Shown here: positions 11,386-20,208 of the stretch, piece after piece
How positions within the stretch are numbered: the first letter of the stretch is position 1
Layout: each line of letters starts with the position of its first letter
From: Streptomyces violaceusniger
Lineage (GTDB): Bacteria; Actinomycetota; Actinomycetes; Streptomycetales; Streptomycetaceae
DNA: 64,000 nucleotides
Direction: 5' to 3'
NCBI GenBank assembly: GCA_005405945.1
Contig: BJHW01000001.1
Location: forward strand, 7,688,001-7,752,000
Position numbers and translations under genes: made by a program
The notes under the pieces: model-generated
Databases searched by the model: none
What the model saw: the letters and a program-made list of their open reading frames with translations, nothing else
Told to the model about the DNA's origin: nothing

Positions 11386-13305
11386 TCACGGGGTGGTGAT
11401 GGCCGGCCGCGGCGGGGTCGCCATCTTGTTGCCGATGAAGAAGCTGGGGTGCGGGGGCTGGTTGTAGGCGGTGTTCTGCCAGGCCAGCGCCTCGCGGTAC
11501 TGCCGGTCGTGGAGCAGCGTGGTGATCTTCCGGTCGGTCTCGTACGGCGTGGAGTAGATCCGCAGCGCCTTGTTGTCGCTGGTCGGCCAGACCACCTCCT
11601 CGCGCCAGTCGCCGAGGATGTCGCCGGACAGCGACGGGGTGGCCTTGGTGCCGTTGTTGGAGTGCACCCCGGAGCCGGTGAGCAGCCGGGTGTCACCCGA
11701 GGTGCCGTACTTGTCGATGTGGGTGCCGTCCAGCAGCTCGCGCACCGGATCGCCGTCCCACCAGGCCAGGAAGTTGATCGAGGAGGGCTTGCGGCCCTTG
11801 GCGCCGCCGCCCTCGTCGCGGATCTGGTCGTCCCGCGCGGACCACATCTCGGCGCCGTCGTTGCCCGCCCAGATGTCATCGGCCACGCCGCGCCCGTTGT
11901 CGCCGCCGGACGCGGTGGACCACAGCACCTGGCCGGTGCGGGCGTCGGCGAAGTACGAGCCCGGTTTCGAGGAGTCCTCGTCCACCTTGAAGTACTCCAG
12001 GCCCGCCCGGGACGGGTCGAGGTCGCCGAGGTGGGCCGCGTCGCCGTGACCGTATCTGTTCGTCCACAGCCCGGAGCCGTTGTCGTCCACGGCCATCGAG
12101 CCGTAGACGATCTCGTCCCTGCCGTCGCCGTCCACGTCGCCGGTGGCCAGCGCGTGGTTGCCCTGGCCGTCGTAGCCCTTGCCGGTGTTGGTGGAGCTGT
12201 TGGTGTCGAACGTCCACTGGCGGGTGAGCTGGCCTCCGCTGAACCTCCAGGCGGAGATCACGGTGCGGGTGTAGTAGCCGCGCGCCTCGATCAGCGAGGG
12301 GGTGGAGCCGTTGAGGTACGCCGTCCCGGCCAGGAAGCGGTCCACGCGGTTGCCGTAGGAGTCGCCCCAGGAGGAGACGGTGCCGCGCGGCGGGACGTAG
12401 TCCACCGTGCTCATCGCGGCGCCCGTGCGGCCGTTGAACATCGTCAGGTATTCGGGTCCGCCGAGTACGTAGCCGCTGGAGTTGCGGTAGTCGGCGGAGG
12501 CGCTGCCGATGGTCTTACCGGCGCCGTCCACCGTGCCGTCCGCGGTCTTCATCGCGATCTCGGCCTGGCCGTCGCCGTCGTAGTCGTACACCTGGAACTG
12601 GGTGTAGTGGGCGCCGGAGCGGATGTTGCGGCCCAGGTCGATCCGCCACAGCCGCTGCCCCTGGAGGGTGTAGCCGTCGACGATGGTGTTGCCGGTGACG
12701 CCCGACTGCGAGTTGTCCTTGGCGTTGGTCGGCTGCCACTTCAGGACGAAGTCCAGGTCGCCGTCGCCGTCGAGGTCGCCCACCGAGGCGTCATTGGCCT
12801 CGTAGGTGTAGTCCGAGCCGCCCGCCGGGGGTGAGATCGGCACATCGTAGTACCCCGGGCGGAACTGGATCGCGCTCGGCGAGGCGGGCTGCTCCGCCCC
12901 GCCCACAACGGCCCGTACGGTGTAGTCCGCGCTGTTCGGGGCGTCCTTGTGGAGGTAGTTGGTGGTGGTGATGGGGGAGGAGTTGACCTTGACGCCGCCC
13001 CGGTAGAGGTTGAACGTCACACCGTCCGGGTCGGTGGCCAGCCAGCGCCAGCTGACCAGGTTGTCATTGCCGGTGTGCACGCTCACCAGCCCCCGGTCCA
13101 GCTTCTCGAGCTGGACCGCGGCGGCCGCCCTCGGCGTGGGCCCTGTGCCCTCGGCGGCCTCCGAGACGCTGACCAGCGAGGTGACGGTCAGCGCGCCCGC
13201 CGCGCAGGCGGCGGCCAGCGTCCGGCCGTGGGGCAGCGTCCTCCGCGCCGGGGGTCTGGGCGGATGAGCGGGGGGCGGAGTGTGCGAACTGTCCCGAGAG
13301 CGCAC
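11386..13305 (-). CDS. secreted rhamnogalacturonan lyase, PL11 family (YesW/YesX-like)
   Basis: 639 residues. An N-terminal export signal (RRTLPHGRTLAAACAAGALTVTSLVSVSEA) is followed by the PL11 start QLEKLDRGLVSVHTGNDNLVSWRWLATDPDGVTFNLYR. The eight-bladed propeller carries repeated calcium-binding loops (SVGDLDGDGDLDFVLKW, YDYDGDGQAEIAMKTADGT, GDVDGDGRDEIVYGSMAVDDNG). It ends with PHPSFFIGNKMATPPRPAI, typical of the family. It splits the rhamnogalacturonan I backbone. I start at GTG 13305, which has GGAGG five bases upstream; a TTG at 13317 would contain that site. First gene of the pectinolytic operon, divergent from glgP with about 140 bases between. Confidence 0.95.
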   Translation of the reverse strand: MRSRDSSHTPPPAHPPRPPARRTLPHGRTLAAACAAGALTVTSLVSVSEAAEGTGPTPRAAAAVQLEKLDRGLVSVHTGNDNLVSWRWLATDPDGVTFNLYRGGVKVNSSPITTTNYLHKDAPNSADYTVRAVVGGAEQPASPSAIQFRPGYYDVPISPPAGGSDYTYEANDASVGDLDGDGDLDFVLKWQPTNAKDNSQSGVTGNTIVDGYTLQGQRLWRIDLGRNIRSGAHYTQFQVYDYDGDGQAEIAMKTADGTVDGAGKTIGSASADYRNSSGYVLGGPEYLTMFNGRTGAAMSTVDYVPPRGTVSSWGDSYGNRVDRFLAGTAYLNGSTPSLIEARGYYTRTVISAWRFSGGQLTRQWTFDTNSSTNTGKGYDGQGNHALATGDVDGDGRDEIVYGSMAVDDNGSGLWTNRYGHGDAAHLGDLDPSRAGLEYFKVDEDSSKPGSYFADARTGQVLWSTASGGDNGRGVADDIWAGNDGAEMWSARDDQIRDEGGGAKGRKPSSINFLAWWDGDPVRELLDGTHIDKYGTSGDTRLLTGSGVHSNNGTKATPSLSGDILGDWREEVVWPTSDNKALRIYSTPYETDRKITTLLHDRQYREALAWQNTAYNQPPHPSFFIGNKMATPPRPAITTP

Positions 13306-13444
13306 GTGGTCCTCCAAGGCATGGGGGGGAAGGTGTGACCCCTAGTCGTCCCCTTGGCCGGAAAGGTTGCCGCCTTCGTGCCGACTTCTCGGGAGCGGGG
13401 CGAAACAGCCGAAACGGGGACTCGTCGCCCGCTACCGTCGAAGT

Positions 13445-16204
13445 GTGAAGGCCATTCGTCGATTCAGCGTGCGCCCCGTCCTTCCGGAGCCCCTGCGACC
13501 GCTCAACCGGCTGGCGCGCAATCTGCGCTGGTCCTGGCACCCCGAGACCCGCGAGCTCTTCGAGTCCGTGGACCCCGAGGGATGGCGGGAGTCGGGCGGC
13601 GACCCGGTGCGGCTGCTGGGCGCCGTGCCCCTCTCCCGGCTCGCGGACCTCGCCGAGGACCGCTCCTTCCTGCGCCGTCTCGCGGCGGCCGCGGATGATC
13701 TGCACGACTATCTGACCGGGCCCCGGTGGTATCAGGGGCGGGTCGCCGCCGAGGACAGAGCCGGGCCGACCCCCGCCGAGCCCGTACCTCCGGTGTCCTC
13801 GGGCGCGCCCGCGCCGTCAGGCCCGTCCGCGCCCACAGAGTCCCCAGGCGCGCCCGTACCCTCTGCCACGTCCATGCCCTCTGCCACGTTCATGCCCTCG
13901 GGCGCGCCCGTACCCTCAGGACCGTCCGTACCCTCCGGACCGCCCACCGCCATCGCCTACTTCTCGCCGGAGTTCGGGATCACCGCCGCCCTGCCCCAGT
14001 ACTCCGGCGGCCTCGGCATCCTCGCCGGTGACCACCTCAAGGCCGCCAGCGACCTCGGCCTCCCCCTGATCGGCGTCGGACTGCTCTACCGCCACGGCTA
14101 CTTCCGGCAGTCGCTCTCCCGCGACGGCTGGCAGCAGGAGCACTATCCGGTCCTGGACCCCGACGAGCTGCCCCTCACCCAGCTGCGTGAGGCGGCCGGC
14201 CGGCCCGTCCGGATCCCGCTCACCCTGCCCGGCGGCCGTCCGCTCCACGCCCGCGTCTGGCAGGCCCAGGTGGGCAGGGTGCCGCTGCTGCTGCTCGACT
14301 CCGACGTGGAGGAGAACGGCCACGGCGAGCGCGAGGTGACCGACCGGCTCTACGGCGGCGGCAGCGAGCACCGGCTGCTCCAGGAGATGCTGCTGGGCAT
14401 CGGCGGCGTCCGCGCCCTGCGCGCGTACTGCCGGCTCACCGGCCACCCCGAGCCCGAGGTGTTCCACACCAACGAGGGCCACGCCGGATTCCAGGGCCTG
14501 GAGCGCATCCGCGAACTGATCGCCGACGGGGCCGCCTTCGACGCCGCCCATGAGGCGGTGCGGGCCGGGACCGTCTTCACCACCCACACCCCCGTCCCCG
14601 CCGGGATCGACCGCTTCGACCGCGAGCTGGTGGCCCGCCACTTCGGCGACGACGCCGAGCTGCCCGGGATCGAGGTCGAGCGGATCCTCGCCCTCGGCAT
14701 GGAGACCTACCCCGGCGGCGAGCCCAACCTCTTCAACATGGCCGTGATGGGGCTGCGACTGGCCCAGCGCGCCAACGGGGTGTCCACCCTGCACGGCCGC
14801 GTCAGCCGGGAGATGTTCGCCGGGCTCTGGCCCGGTTTCGACCCCGAGGAGGTGCCCATCACCTCCGTCACCAACGGGGTGCACGCACCCACCTGGACGG
14901 CCCCCGAGGTTACCCGGCTCGGCGCCCGGCAGTTCGGCCACCTCGCCGACTCCGAGCTGTGGGAGCTGCGCCGCACCCTGCGCAAGCGGCTGGTCGCCGA
15001 GGTCCGGCAGCGGCTGTACGCCTCCTGGCGGCAGCGCGGCGCGGGCACCGCCGAGCTCGGCTGGATCGACGGGGTGCTCGACCCCGACGTCCTCACCATC
15101 GGCTTCGCCCGCCGCGTCCCCTCCTACAAGCGGCTCACCCTGATGCTGCGCGACCAGGACCGGCTGATGGAGCTGCTGCTCCACCCCGAGCGGCCGATCC
15201 AGATCGTCGTCGCGGGAAAGGCCCACCCGGCCGACGACGGCGGCAAGCGCCTCGTCCAGGAGCTGGTCCGCTTCGCCGACGACCCCCGGGTGCGCCACCG
15301 CCTGGTCTTCCTGCCCGACTACGGCATGGGCATGGCCCAGAAGCTCTACCCCGGCTGCGACGTCTGGCTCAACAACCCGCTGCGCCCGCTGGAGGCATGC
15401 GGCACCAGCGGCATGAAGGCGGCCCTGAACGGCTGTCTCAACCTCTCCGTCCTCGACGGCTGGTGGGACGAGTGGTATGAGCCGGACTTCGGCTGGGCCA
15501 TCCCCACCGCCGACGGCGACGCGATCGACGAGACCCGCCGCGACGACCTGGAGGCCGCCGCACTCTACGACCTGCTGGAGCGGCGGGTCGCCCCGCGCTT
15601 CTACGACCGCGGCCTGGACGGCCTCCCCGGCCGCTGGATCGCCATGGTCCGGCGCACCCTCACCACCCTCGGCCCCAAGGTGCTCGCGGGCCGCATGGTC
15701 CGCGAATACGTCGAGCGCCTCTACGCCCCCGCCGCCCGCTCCCACCGCGCCCTGAACCTCGAGGCGGCCGCCGAACTGGCCACCTGGAAGGCCCGAATCC
15801 GCGCCGCCTGGCCGGACGTCGCCGTCGACCACGTCGAGGCCCACCTCACTCCACCCGCCCCGGGCGGCGCCGCCGAACTCGGCTCGACGCTCTCCCTCCG
15901 CGCCCGGGTGCGCCTGGGCACCCTGGACCCGGCGGACGTCGAGGTCCAGGCGGTGGCGGGCCGCGTGGACGACACCGACCGCATCACCGACGCCACCCAC
16001 GTCCCTCTCAAACCCACCGCGGGCCCCGACCTCGAAGGCAGCCGCCGCTACGAGGCCCCCCTGGCCCTCAACCGCACCGGCCCCTTCGGCTACACCATCC
16101 GCGTCCTCCCCACCCACCCCCTCCTCTCGCACCCCGCCGAACCGGGCCTCATCGCCATCCCCTCGGAGACCACGTCCGAAGCGGCGGGAGTCCTGATGCG
16201 CTGA
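13445..16204 (+). CDS. glgP: alpha-glucan (glycogen) phosphorylase GlgP, GT35
   Basis: Releases glucose 1-phosphate from alpha-1,4-glucan. 919 residues from GTG 13445 (MKAIRRFSVRPVLPEPLRPL, the usual actinobacterial start). No strong ribosome site is seen; TACCGT six bases before the GTG suggests a leaderless transcript. Core: IAYFSPEFGITAALPQYSGGLGILAGDHLKAASDLG, then EVFHTNEGHAGF, and the PLP site CGTSGMKAALNG. A Pro/Ser/Ala-rich imperfect repeat (roughly residues 100-165) interrupts the N-terminal domain ahead of the conserved core and is unusual. In related genomes glgP stands divergent next to glgE; here 5.5 kb of other genes separates them. Confidence 0.95.
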   Translation: MKAIRRFSVRPVLPEPLRPLNRLARNLRWSWHPETRELFESVDPEGWRESGGDPVRLLGAVPLSRLADLAEDRSFLRRLAAAADDLHDYLTGPRWYQGRVAAEDRAGPTPAEPVPPVSSGAPAPSGPSAPTESPGAPVPSATSMPSATFMPSGAPVPSGPSVPSGPPTAIAYFSPEFGITAALPQYSGGLGILAGDHLKAASDLGLPLIGVGLLYRHGYFRQSLSRDGWQQEHYPVLDPDELPLTQLREAAGRPVRIPLTLPGGRPLHARVWQAQVGRVPLLLLDSDVEENGHGEREVTDRLYGGGSEHRLLQEMLLGIGGVRALRAYCRLTGHPEPEVFHTNEGHAGFQGLERIRELIADGAAFDAAHEAVRAGTVFTTHTPVPAGIDRFDRELVARHFGDDAELPGIEVERILALGMETYPGGEPNLFNMAVMGLRLAQRANGVSTLHGRVSREMFAGLWPGFDPEEVPITSVTNGVHAPTWTAPEVTRLGARQFGHLADSELWELRRTLRKRLVAEVRQRLYASWRQRGAGTAELGWIDGVLDPDVLTIGFARRVPSYKRLTLMLRDQDRLMELLLHPERPIQIVVAGKAHPADDGGKRLVQELVRFADDPRVRHRLVFLPDYGMGMAQKLYPGCDVWLNNPLRPLEACGTSGMKAALNGCLNLSVLDGWWDEWYEPDFGWAIPTADGDAIDETRRDDLEAAALYDLLERRVAPRFYDRGLDGLPGRWIAMVRRTLTTLGPKVLAGRMVREYVERLYAPAARSHRALNLEAAAELATWKARIRAAWPDVAVDHVEAHLTPPAPGGAAELGSTLSLRARVRLGTLDPADVEVQAVAGRVDDTDRITDATHVPLKPTAGPDLEGSRRYEAPLALNRTGPFGYTIRVLPTHPLLSHPAEPGLIAIPSETTSEAAGVLMR

Positions 16205-16370
16205 GCCTCCGGCGGCTGGTGGACTCGGCGATCTCGCCGTGTGGCGCAGGCCGGGGCGGCCGCCGGTGATGCGGACCTGCGGGAATGAACCCGATCTCCG
16301 GGAACCCACGCGCCCGGCATGACATCTTGGCTGCCGTCACCACGTAGCCGTACGGAGGTCGGATCAGGTC

Positions 16371-17471
16371 ATGGCGCACGAGGGAACCCAGTCGACCGAC
16401 CGGGTGGCCGATGGCATCGGCGACAACCCCACCGAGCAGCAGGGCGGCGGCATCGGTGGGGCGCTCCGGTCGTCGCTCGGCGTCGTCAGACGCTACCGCG
16501 GCGCGCTGTACGGCTTCACCCTCCGCGTGTCCGCCCTGACGGCCGTGCTCGGCTGCGCGATCGTGGCCGGCGGGTTCGCGGCGGCATGGGACACCTTCGA
16601 GGGCGTACGGGACTACGCGGACCGCAACATCGCCAACGAGGACTCCTATGTGGCCTATGCCGACGGTGGGCTGCCCCCGTTGGTGCGGGTCGGTGTCGTG
16701 GTGTCGCTGCTGTTGCTCGTGCTGGGACTCCTCGTCGTCACCGTCCTGCACACCGCGTACGCCATCGGCGACTCTCAGGCCACCCGCGACGGCGGACCGC
16801 TGACCACCCGCGAGCTGTGGCGGCGCACCCGCCGGCGCCTGCCCGCCGCCCTCGTGGTCAACGTGCTGACCGGACTGGCCGTGGGCGTCGTGGAGTTGGC
16901 GGGCCTGGTGCTGTTCAGCCTCGTGGACGGCAACAAGGTGCCCGGTGTGGAGCCCACGCCGCTGGGCGAAACCGCGTCCTGGCAGTACACGCTGGTGGGG
17001 TGGGTGCTGCCGATCGCCATCTGGTGTCTCGGCCCGCTGCTGTACTTCCGCCTGTCGGCGGCCACCGCCGAGACGGTGCTGGAGCGCCGTTCCCCCTTCG
17101 TGGCGCTGTACCGCTCCTGGGTGCTGACCCGCCGCGCACGACGGCGCACCCTCGGCCTGGGCACGCTGGTCACCGTGGCCGCCGTGCTCGTCTTCTGGCT
17201 GGCCCGGTACGCGGCCGCTCCCCTCGCCCACTTCGCCGGACTCGGCATGCTGTGGCTCAGCGACGACAATGTGTGGATCACCGGCGTGTTGGTGATGATC
17301 TTCCCCACAGCCGTGGCCCTTCTCCTGCTGCCCCCGGTGGTCATGCCGCTGGTGTGCGCGGTGGTCGCCCGCCTCCACGGAGACCTGCGCGCCCGTGAGG
17401 AGGAGCCGGGGAGGGACGCCGGGGCGGTGGGTTCTTCGGCGGCCAGCCGCCCAACGGGCGGGGCCTGTTGA
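16371..17471 (+). CDS. multi-pass membrane protein of unknown function
   Basis: 366 residues with about six hydrophobic segments: near 53-72 (LTAVLGCAIVAGGFAAAW), 105-130 (VRVGVVVSLLLLVLGLLVV), 160-185 (NVLTGLAVGVVELAGLVLF), 208-228 (YTLVGWVLPIAIWCLGPLL), 265-285 (LGTLVTVAAVLVFWLARY) and 308-335 (GVLVMIFPTAVALLLLPPVVM). Basic cytosolic loops sit between (TRELWRRTRRRLP, TRRARRRT). No catalytic motif seen. The start is ATG 16371 behind a weak AGG. Stands alone between glgP and the phosphatase on the same strand; glgP read-through is possible because no hairpin is visible after glgP. Confidence 0.75.
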   Translation: MAHEGTQSTDRVADGIGDNPTEQQGGGIGGALRSSLGVVRRYRGALYGFTLRVSALTAVLGCAIVAGGFAAAWDTFEGVRDYADRNIANEDSYVAYADGGLPPLVRVGVVVSLLLLVLGLLVVTVLHTAYAIGDSQATRDGGPLTTRELWRRTRRRLPAALVVNVLTGLAVGVVELAGLVLFSLVDGNKVPGVEPTPLGETASWQYTLVGWVLPIAIWCLGPLLYFRLSAATAETVLERRSPFVALYRSWVLTRRARRRTLGLGTLVTVAAVLVFWLARYAAAPLAHFAGLGMLWLSDDNVWITGVLVMIFPTAVALLLLPPVVMPLVCAVVARLHGDLRAREEEPGRDAGAVGSSAASRPTGGAC

Positions 17472-17659
17472 CCACAGGGCCCGCTTCCTGGCGGGAGAAC
17501 CGGCGTGGGGATGGTCCGGCGCAACACCAACGCGTGCTGGCCTGACGTCCTGGCCGCTCAACACACGAACACGCCCGCATCCGCAGCGAGAAGCGCATCC
17601 TCTGGCGATGCCCGTCCCAGCGCACAGATGGCCTGGACCACGACCGGAACGGAGCCGCC

Positions 17660-18238
17660 ATGGCGGTCGACATCGTCTACGAGACTCATTCGATCACGGA
17701 GGACAACGAGAACGGCATCGCCAGCGGCTGGCTGCCAGGCAGGCTCTCCGCCGCTGGGCGGCGCGTCGCCGCCGAGCTCGGCGACCGCCGCCGCCACGAC
17801 AACTTCGCGGCCGTCTTCGTCTCCGACCTCCATCGGGCGATGGAGACCGCCCAGATCGCGTTCGCTGGGACCACCATCCCCATCCACCAGGACCCTCGAC
17901 TGCGGGAATGCGATTACGGCGAGCTCAACGGCTGCCCCGTGACCGACCTTGTCCCCGAACGCTCCCGGCACATCGACGTCCCGTTCCCGGGTGGCCAGAG
18001 CTACCGCCAGGTCATCGCGGCCACCAGGGACTTCCTCCATGACCTCGCTGGCGACTGGAGCGGACACCGCGTCCTGGTCATCGCCCACTCCGCCAACAGA
18101 TGGGCCCTCGACTGCCTACTGACCGGCGCCTCGATCGAAGACCTGGTCGACGCGCCGTTCAGATGGCAAAACGGCTGGCACTACACCCTTCCCACAGACT
18201 GGTCGGCCACCGGAGGCAATGAACCCGGCGAACGCTAG
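17660..18238 (+). CDS. histidine phosphatase family protein
   Basis: 192 residues. Phosphoglycerate-mutase-like fold: IVYETHSITEDNENGIASGWLPGRLSAAGRRVAAEL, DLHRAMETAQIAF, RLRECDYGELNGCPVTDL and a second histidine in VIAHSANRWALDCLL. The usual RHG phospho-acceptor motif reads THS; His10 would be the acceptor. This looks like a distinct subfamily rather than a dead enzyme, since the second His and the Glu (RECDYGELNG) remain. Substrate unknown. ATG 17660 with GGAG five bases upstream. The 188 bases before it show no gene. Its stop overlaps the convergent small gene by four bases. Confidence 0.88.
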   Translation: MAVDIVYETHSITEDNENGIASGWLPGRLSAAGRRVAAELGDRRRHDNFAAVFVSDLHRAMETAQIAFAGTTIPIHQDPRLRECDYGELNGCPVTDLVPERSRHIDVPFPGGQSYRQVIAATRDFLHDLAGDWSGHRVLVIAHSANRWALDCLLTGASIEDLVDAPFRWQNGWHYTLPTDWSATGGNEPGER

Positions 18239-18564
18239 GCGGCCAGGCCGGGACCGAGCGAGGCGGCGGTGGCAGGGGCGAGCCATACGAGCTGTGCGGT
18301 GACTCCGCCCCGGGAGAACCACGCCTCCACCCGCTCGGGCGAGGCCAGCACCAACCGCTGCCCTGGCCCAACCACTTCGGTACGGCCGTCCTCATGGGCC
18401 ATGCCCCATGCCGCGATCTCCACGTCTGATTCTCCGGTGTCCTCGTACGGGTGGATCCGGGCCACGACGAAGAGGCGGGGCGCGGTGGCGAGGACGAGGG
18501 CGCGGAGTTCTTTGCCGAGGTCGAAGGGCTGGTATGGGGTTTCCTGCGGGGGTACGGCGGTCAT
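18235..18564 (-). CDS. small conserved protein of unknown function divergent from an XRE regulator
   Basis: 109 residues from ATG 18564 (AAGGGG seven bases upstream); an in-frame start at 18618 lacks a site. The sequence QPFDLGKELRALVLATAPRLFVVARIHPYEDTGE ... VVGPGQRLVLASPERVEAWF reads like a single small alpha/beta domain with no recognised motif. It shares a 205-base intergenic region, with two operator-like dyads, with the XRE/DUF5753 gene at 18770, so it may be that regulator's target. Convergent and overlapping with the histidine phosphatase. Confidence 0.7.
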   Translation of the reverse strand: MTAVPPQETPYQPFDLGKELRALVLATAPRLFVVARIHPYEDTGESDVEIAAWGMAHEDGRTEVVGPGQRLVLASPERVEAWFSRGGVTAQLVWLAPATAASLGPGLAA

Positions 18565-18677
18565 GGTGAGTCCCCTTGCTGAGAGATGGAGTTGGTCGGC
18601 CAGTTCTGGGCCGGGCATGCGGAATCGGCGGCAGTGACCGACTCGAAGTGGCCCGCATCACAACATAGAGCAAGGTC

Positions 18678-18713
18678 TAGAAGAATTTCTACACCGTGTT
18701 AGATGATCTTCTA
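18678..18713. promoter_or_regulatory. paired dyad operator between small gene and XRE regulator
   Basis: Two 14-base dyads, TAGAAGAATTTCTA (18678-18691) and TAGATGATCTTCTA (18700-18713), start 22 bases apart (two helical turns) in an AT-rich patch of the divergent intergenic region. This is the layout expected of an autoregulatory XRE operator. Confidence 0.5.
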
Positions 18714-18769
18714 CTTGTTGAAGGGGTGGTGTTCGCGGCAGACTGTGCGCAGAGCGAGAGGGAGGGCGG

Positions 18770-19621
18770 ATGCCACCGAGGGACGCACTGACCGTCCGGC
18801 AGCGCCGTTTGGGGACCGAGCTGCGCAAGCTGCGTGAACGCTCGGGTCTCTCCTCCACCGCGGCGGCTGTGCTCAACGGCGTCAACCAAGCGCGGATCAG
18901 CAACCTTGAGGCGGGGCGGTATGCGGTCAGCGCCGAGAGGGTTCGCACGTTGGCGCGCGGCTACGACGCTGCCGACCCGGAACTCATCGACGCCTTGGCG
19001 GCCATGGCCGGGCGGCGGGAGCGTTGCTGGTGGGAGGACTACCGGGATGTCCTGCCCAAGGTCATGCTCGACATCGCAGAACTGGAGCAGGATGCCTCAG
19101 GCCTGCGGGTCGCCTTGGCGGTTCACATCCCTGGCCTGCTGCAAACCGTGGACCACGCCCGTGCGCTGTACCGCGAGACCGTTCCGGCCCTGGAGCCGTA
19201 CGAAGTGGAGCACCGTGTCGCGTTCCGTATCCGCAGGCAGGGAATCCTTCACGGCGCGCGGCCGCTGCCGTACAAGGTCATCATTCACGAAGCCGCCCTG
19301 CGGCTGGGGTGCGGTGGGCCGAAGGTCGCCCGCGCCCAGCTGGAACACCTTGTGGCGATGGGTGAGCGCGACAACATCACCGTCCTCGTCATTCCTTTCG
19401 GAAGTGGCCCCTTCCCTGGGTCCGGTCAGCCGATCGATTATGTGTACGGCCCTGTGCCCCAACTCGACACAGTGACGCTGGACACCGACCACGGCTGCGA
19501 GTTTCTGGACGCGGAGGCACAGCTGACGAAGTACCGGTCCGTCCTGGACCGGTTGGAGGAGACCGCGCTGACTCCCGAAGCGTCGCGCGATCTGATGCGC
19601 CGCGTCGCTCTCGACGCCTGA
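18770..19621 (+). CDS. XRE-family HTH regulator with DUF5753 domain
   Basis: 283 residues. HTH near residues 12-65 (RRLGTELRKLRERSGLSSTAAAVLNGVNQARISNLEAGRYAVS), then DUF5753 from about 90 (WWEDYRDVLPKVMLDIAELEQDASGLRVALAVHIPGLLQTVDHARALYRETVP) to the end (QLTKYRSVLDRLEETALTPEASRDLM). In Streptomyces these proteins pair with a small DUF397 protein, as in the WhiJ-type developmental loci. The DUF397 gene follows after eight bases. ATG with GGAGGG upstream. Part of a lower-GC accessory segment. Confidence 0.92.
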   Translation: MPPRDALTVRQRRLGTELRKLRERSGLSSTAAAVLNGVNQARISNLEAGRYAVSAERVRTLARGYDAADPELIDALAAMAGRRERCWWEDYRDVLPKVMLDIAELEQDASGLRVALAVHIPGLLQTVDHARALYRETVPALEPYEVEHRVAFRIRRQGILHGARPLPYKVIIHEAALRLGCGGPKVARAQLEHLVAMGERDNITVLVIPFGSGPFPGSGQPIDYVYGPVPQLDTVTLDTDHGCEFLDAEAQLTKYRSVLDRLEETALTPEASRDLMRRVALDA

Positions 19622-19629
19622 GAAGGGGA

Positions 19630-19836
19630 ATGTACGTGTCTGAATGCCGCTGGCGGAAGTCCTCCCACAGTGTGGAGGGGTCCAACTGTCTGTACGTCGC
19701 AGCAGGGGAGCGCGACTCGATAATGCTCCGTGAGAGCGAGCAGCCAGAGGTCATACTCGCGACCACTCGCACGCGCCTGAGAACCTTCATACGCGCCGCC
19801 AAGGCCGGTCAGTTCGATCACGTCGCCGAACATTGA
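19630..19836 (+). CDS. DUF397 domain protein
   Basis: 68 residues. WRKSSHSVEGSNCLYVA is the DUF397 signature (W-K-S-S-x-S, then a NCxEVA-like strand), and the middle reads DSIMLRESEQPEVIL where the family usually has RDSK. It is eight bases downstream of the XRE/DUF5753 gene and certainly in its operon. The C-terminal part (TRTRLRTFIRAAKAGQFDHVAEH) matches the usual F-x-x-F-x-x-A-x-K-x-G-x-F end. Presumed partner or modulator of the regulator. Confidence 0.88.
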   Translation: MYVSECRWRKSSHSVEGSNCLYVAAGERDSIMLRESEQPEVILATTRTRLRTFIRAAKAGQFDHVAEH

Positions 19837-19965
19837 TCTCGGTGGTGGGCTCGCGGCGAGCGCCTTTTCGCGCCCCCTTCGAAGGTGCGTGCGCTCTTGA
19901 CCGAGCGACCACACAGGTGAAGAGTCGCCCACTGTCCGTGACTATGCTCGGCACAGGAGGCAGTG

Positions 19966-20208
19966 ATGGCGCTGCGGTTCATCGCGAAAGACCCGAACAC
20001 GGGAACCAATGAGTCGCCCACTGTCTGGGTGGACGATCAGAACGCGGACTTGGTGCTGCAGGGGTGGAAGGTCGACGACGTGACCGTCGCCGAGTGCTTG
20101 GAAACAGGGGCGATTCCGGAGCATGAGGCGGTGATTCGTATTCCTGCGCGGATGGTGCAGGCATTAAGGGAGGCATGCGATGTCGCAGAAGGTACCACCA
20201 TTCGCTGA
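19966..20208 (+). CDS. small protein of unknown function upstream of DUF6879 gene
   Basis: 80 residues from ATG 19966 with GGAGG five bases upstream (a GTG one codon earlier is too close). ALRFIAKDPNTGTNESPTVWVDDQNADLVLQGWKVDD ... IPEHEAVIRIPARMVQALREA resembles small proteins that accompany DUF6879 genes. Its last 29 bases overlap the next gene, so the two are co-translated. No motif beyond a likely all-beta start and a C-terminal helix. Confidence 0.75.
   Translation: MALRFIAKDPNTGTNESPTVWVDDQNADLVLQGWKVDDVTVAECLETGAIPEHEAVIRIPARMVQALREACDVAEGTTIR

Noticed and set aside
13916..16309. Long minus-strand open frame (797 codons) opposite glgP
   Set aside because: Shadow of the GC-rich glgP frame: Gly/Val/Ala/Arg-rich, no domain, no ribosome site.
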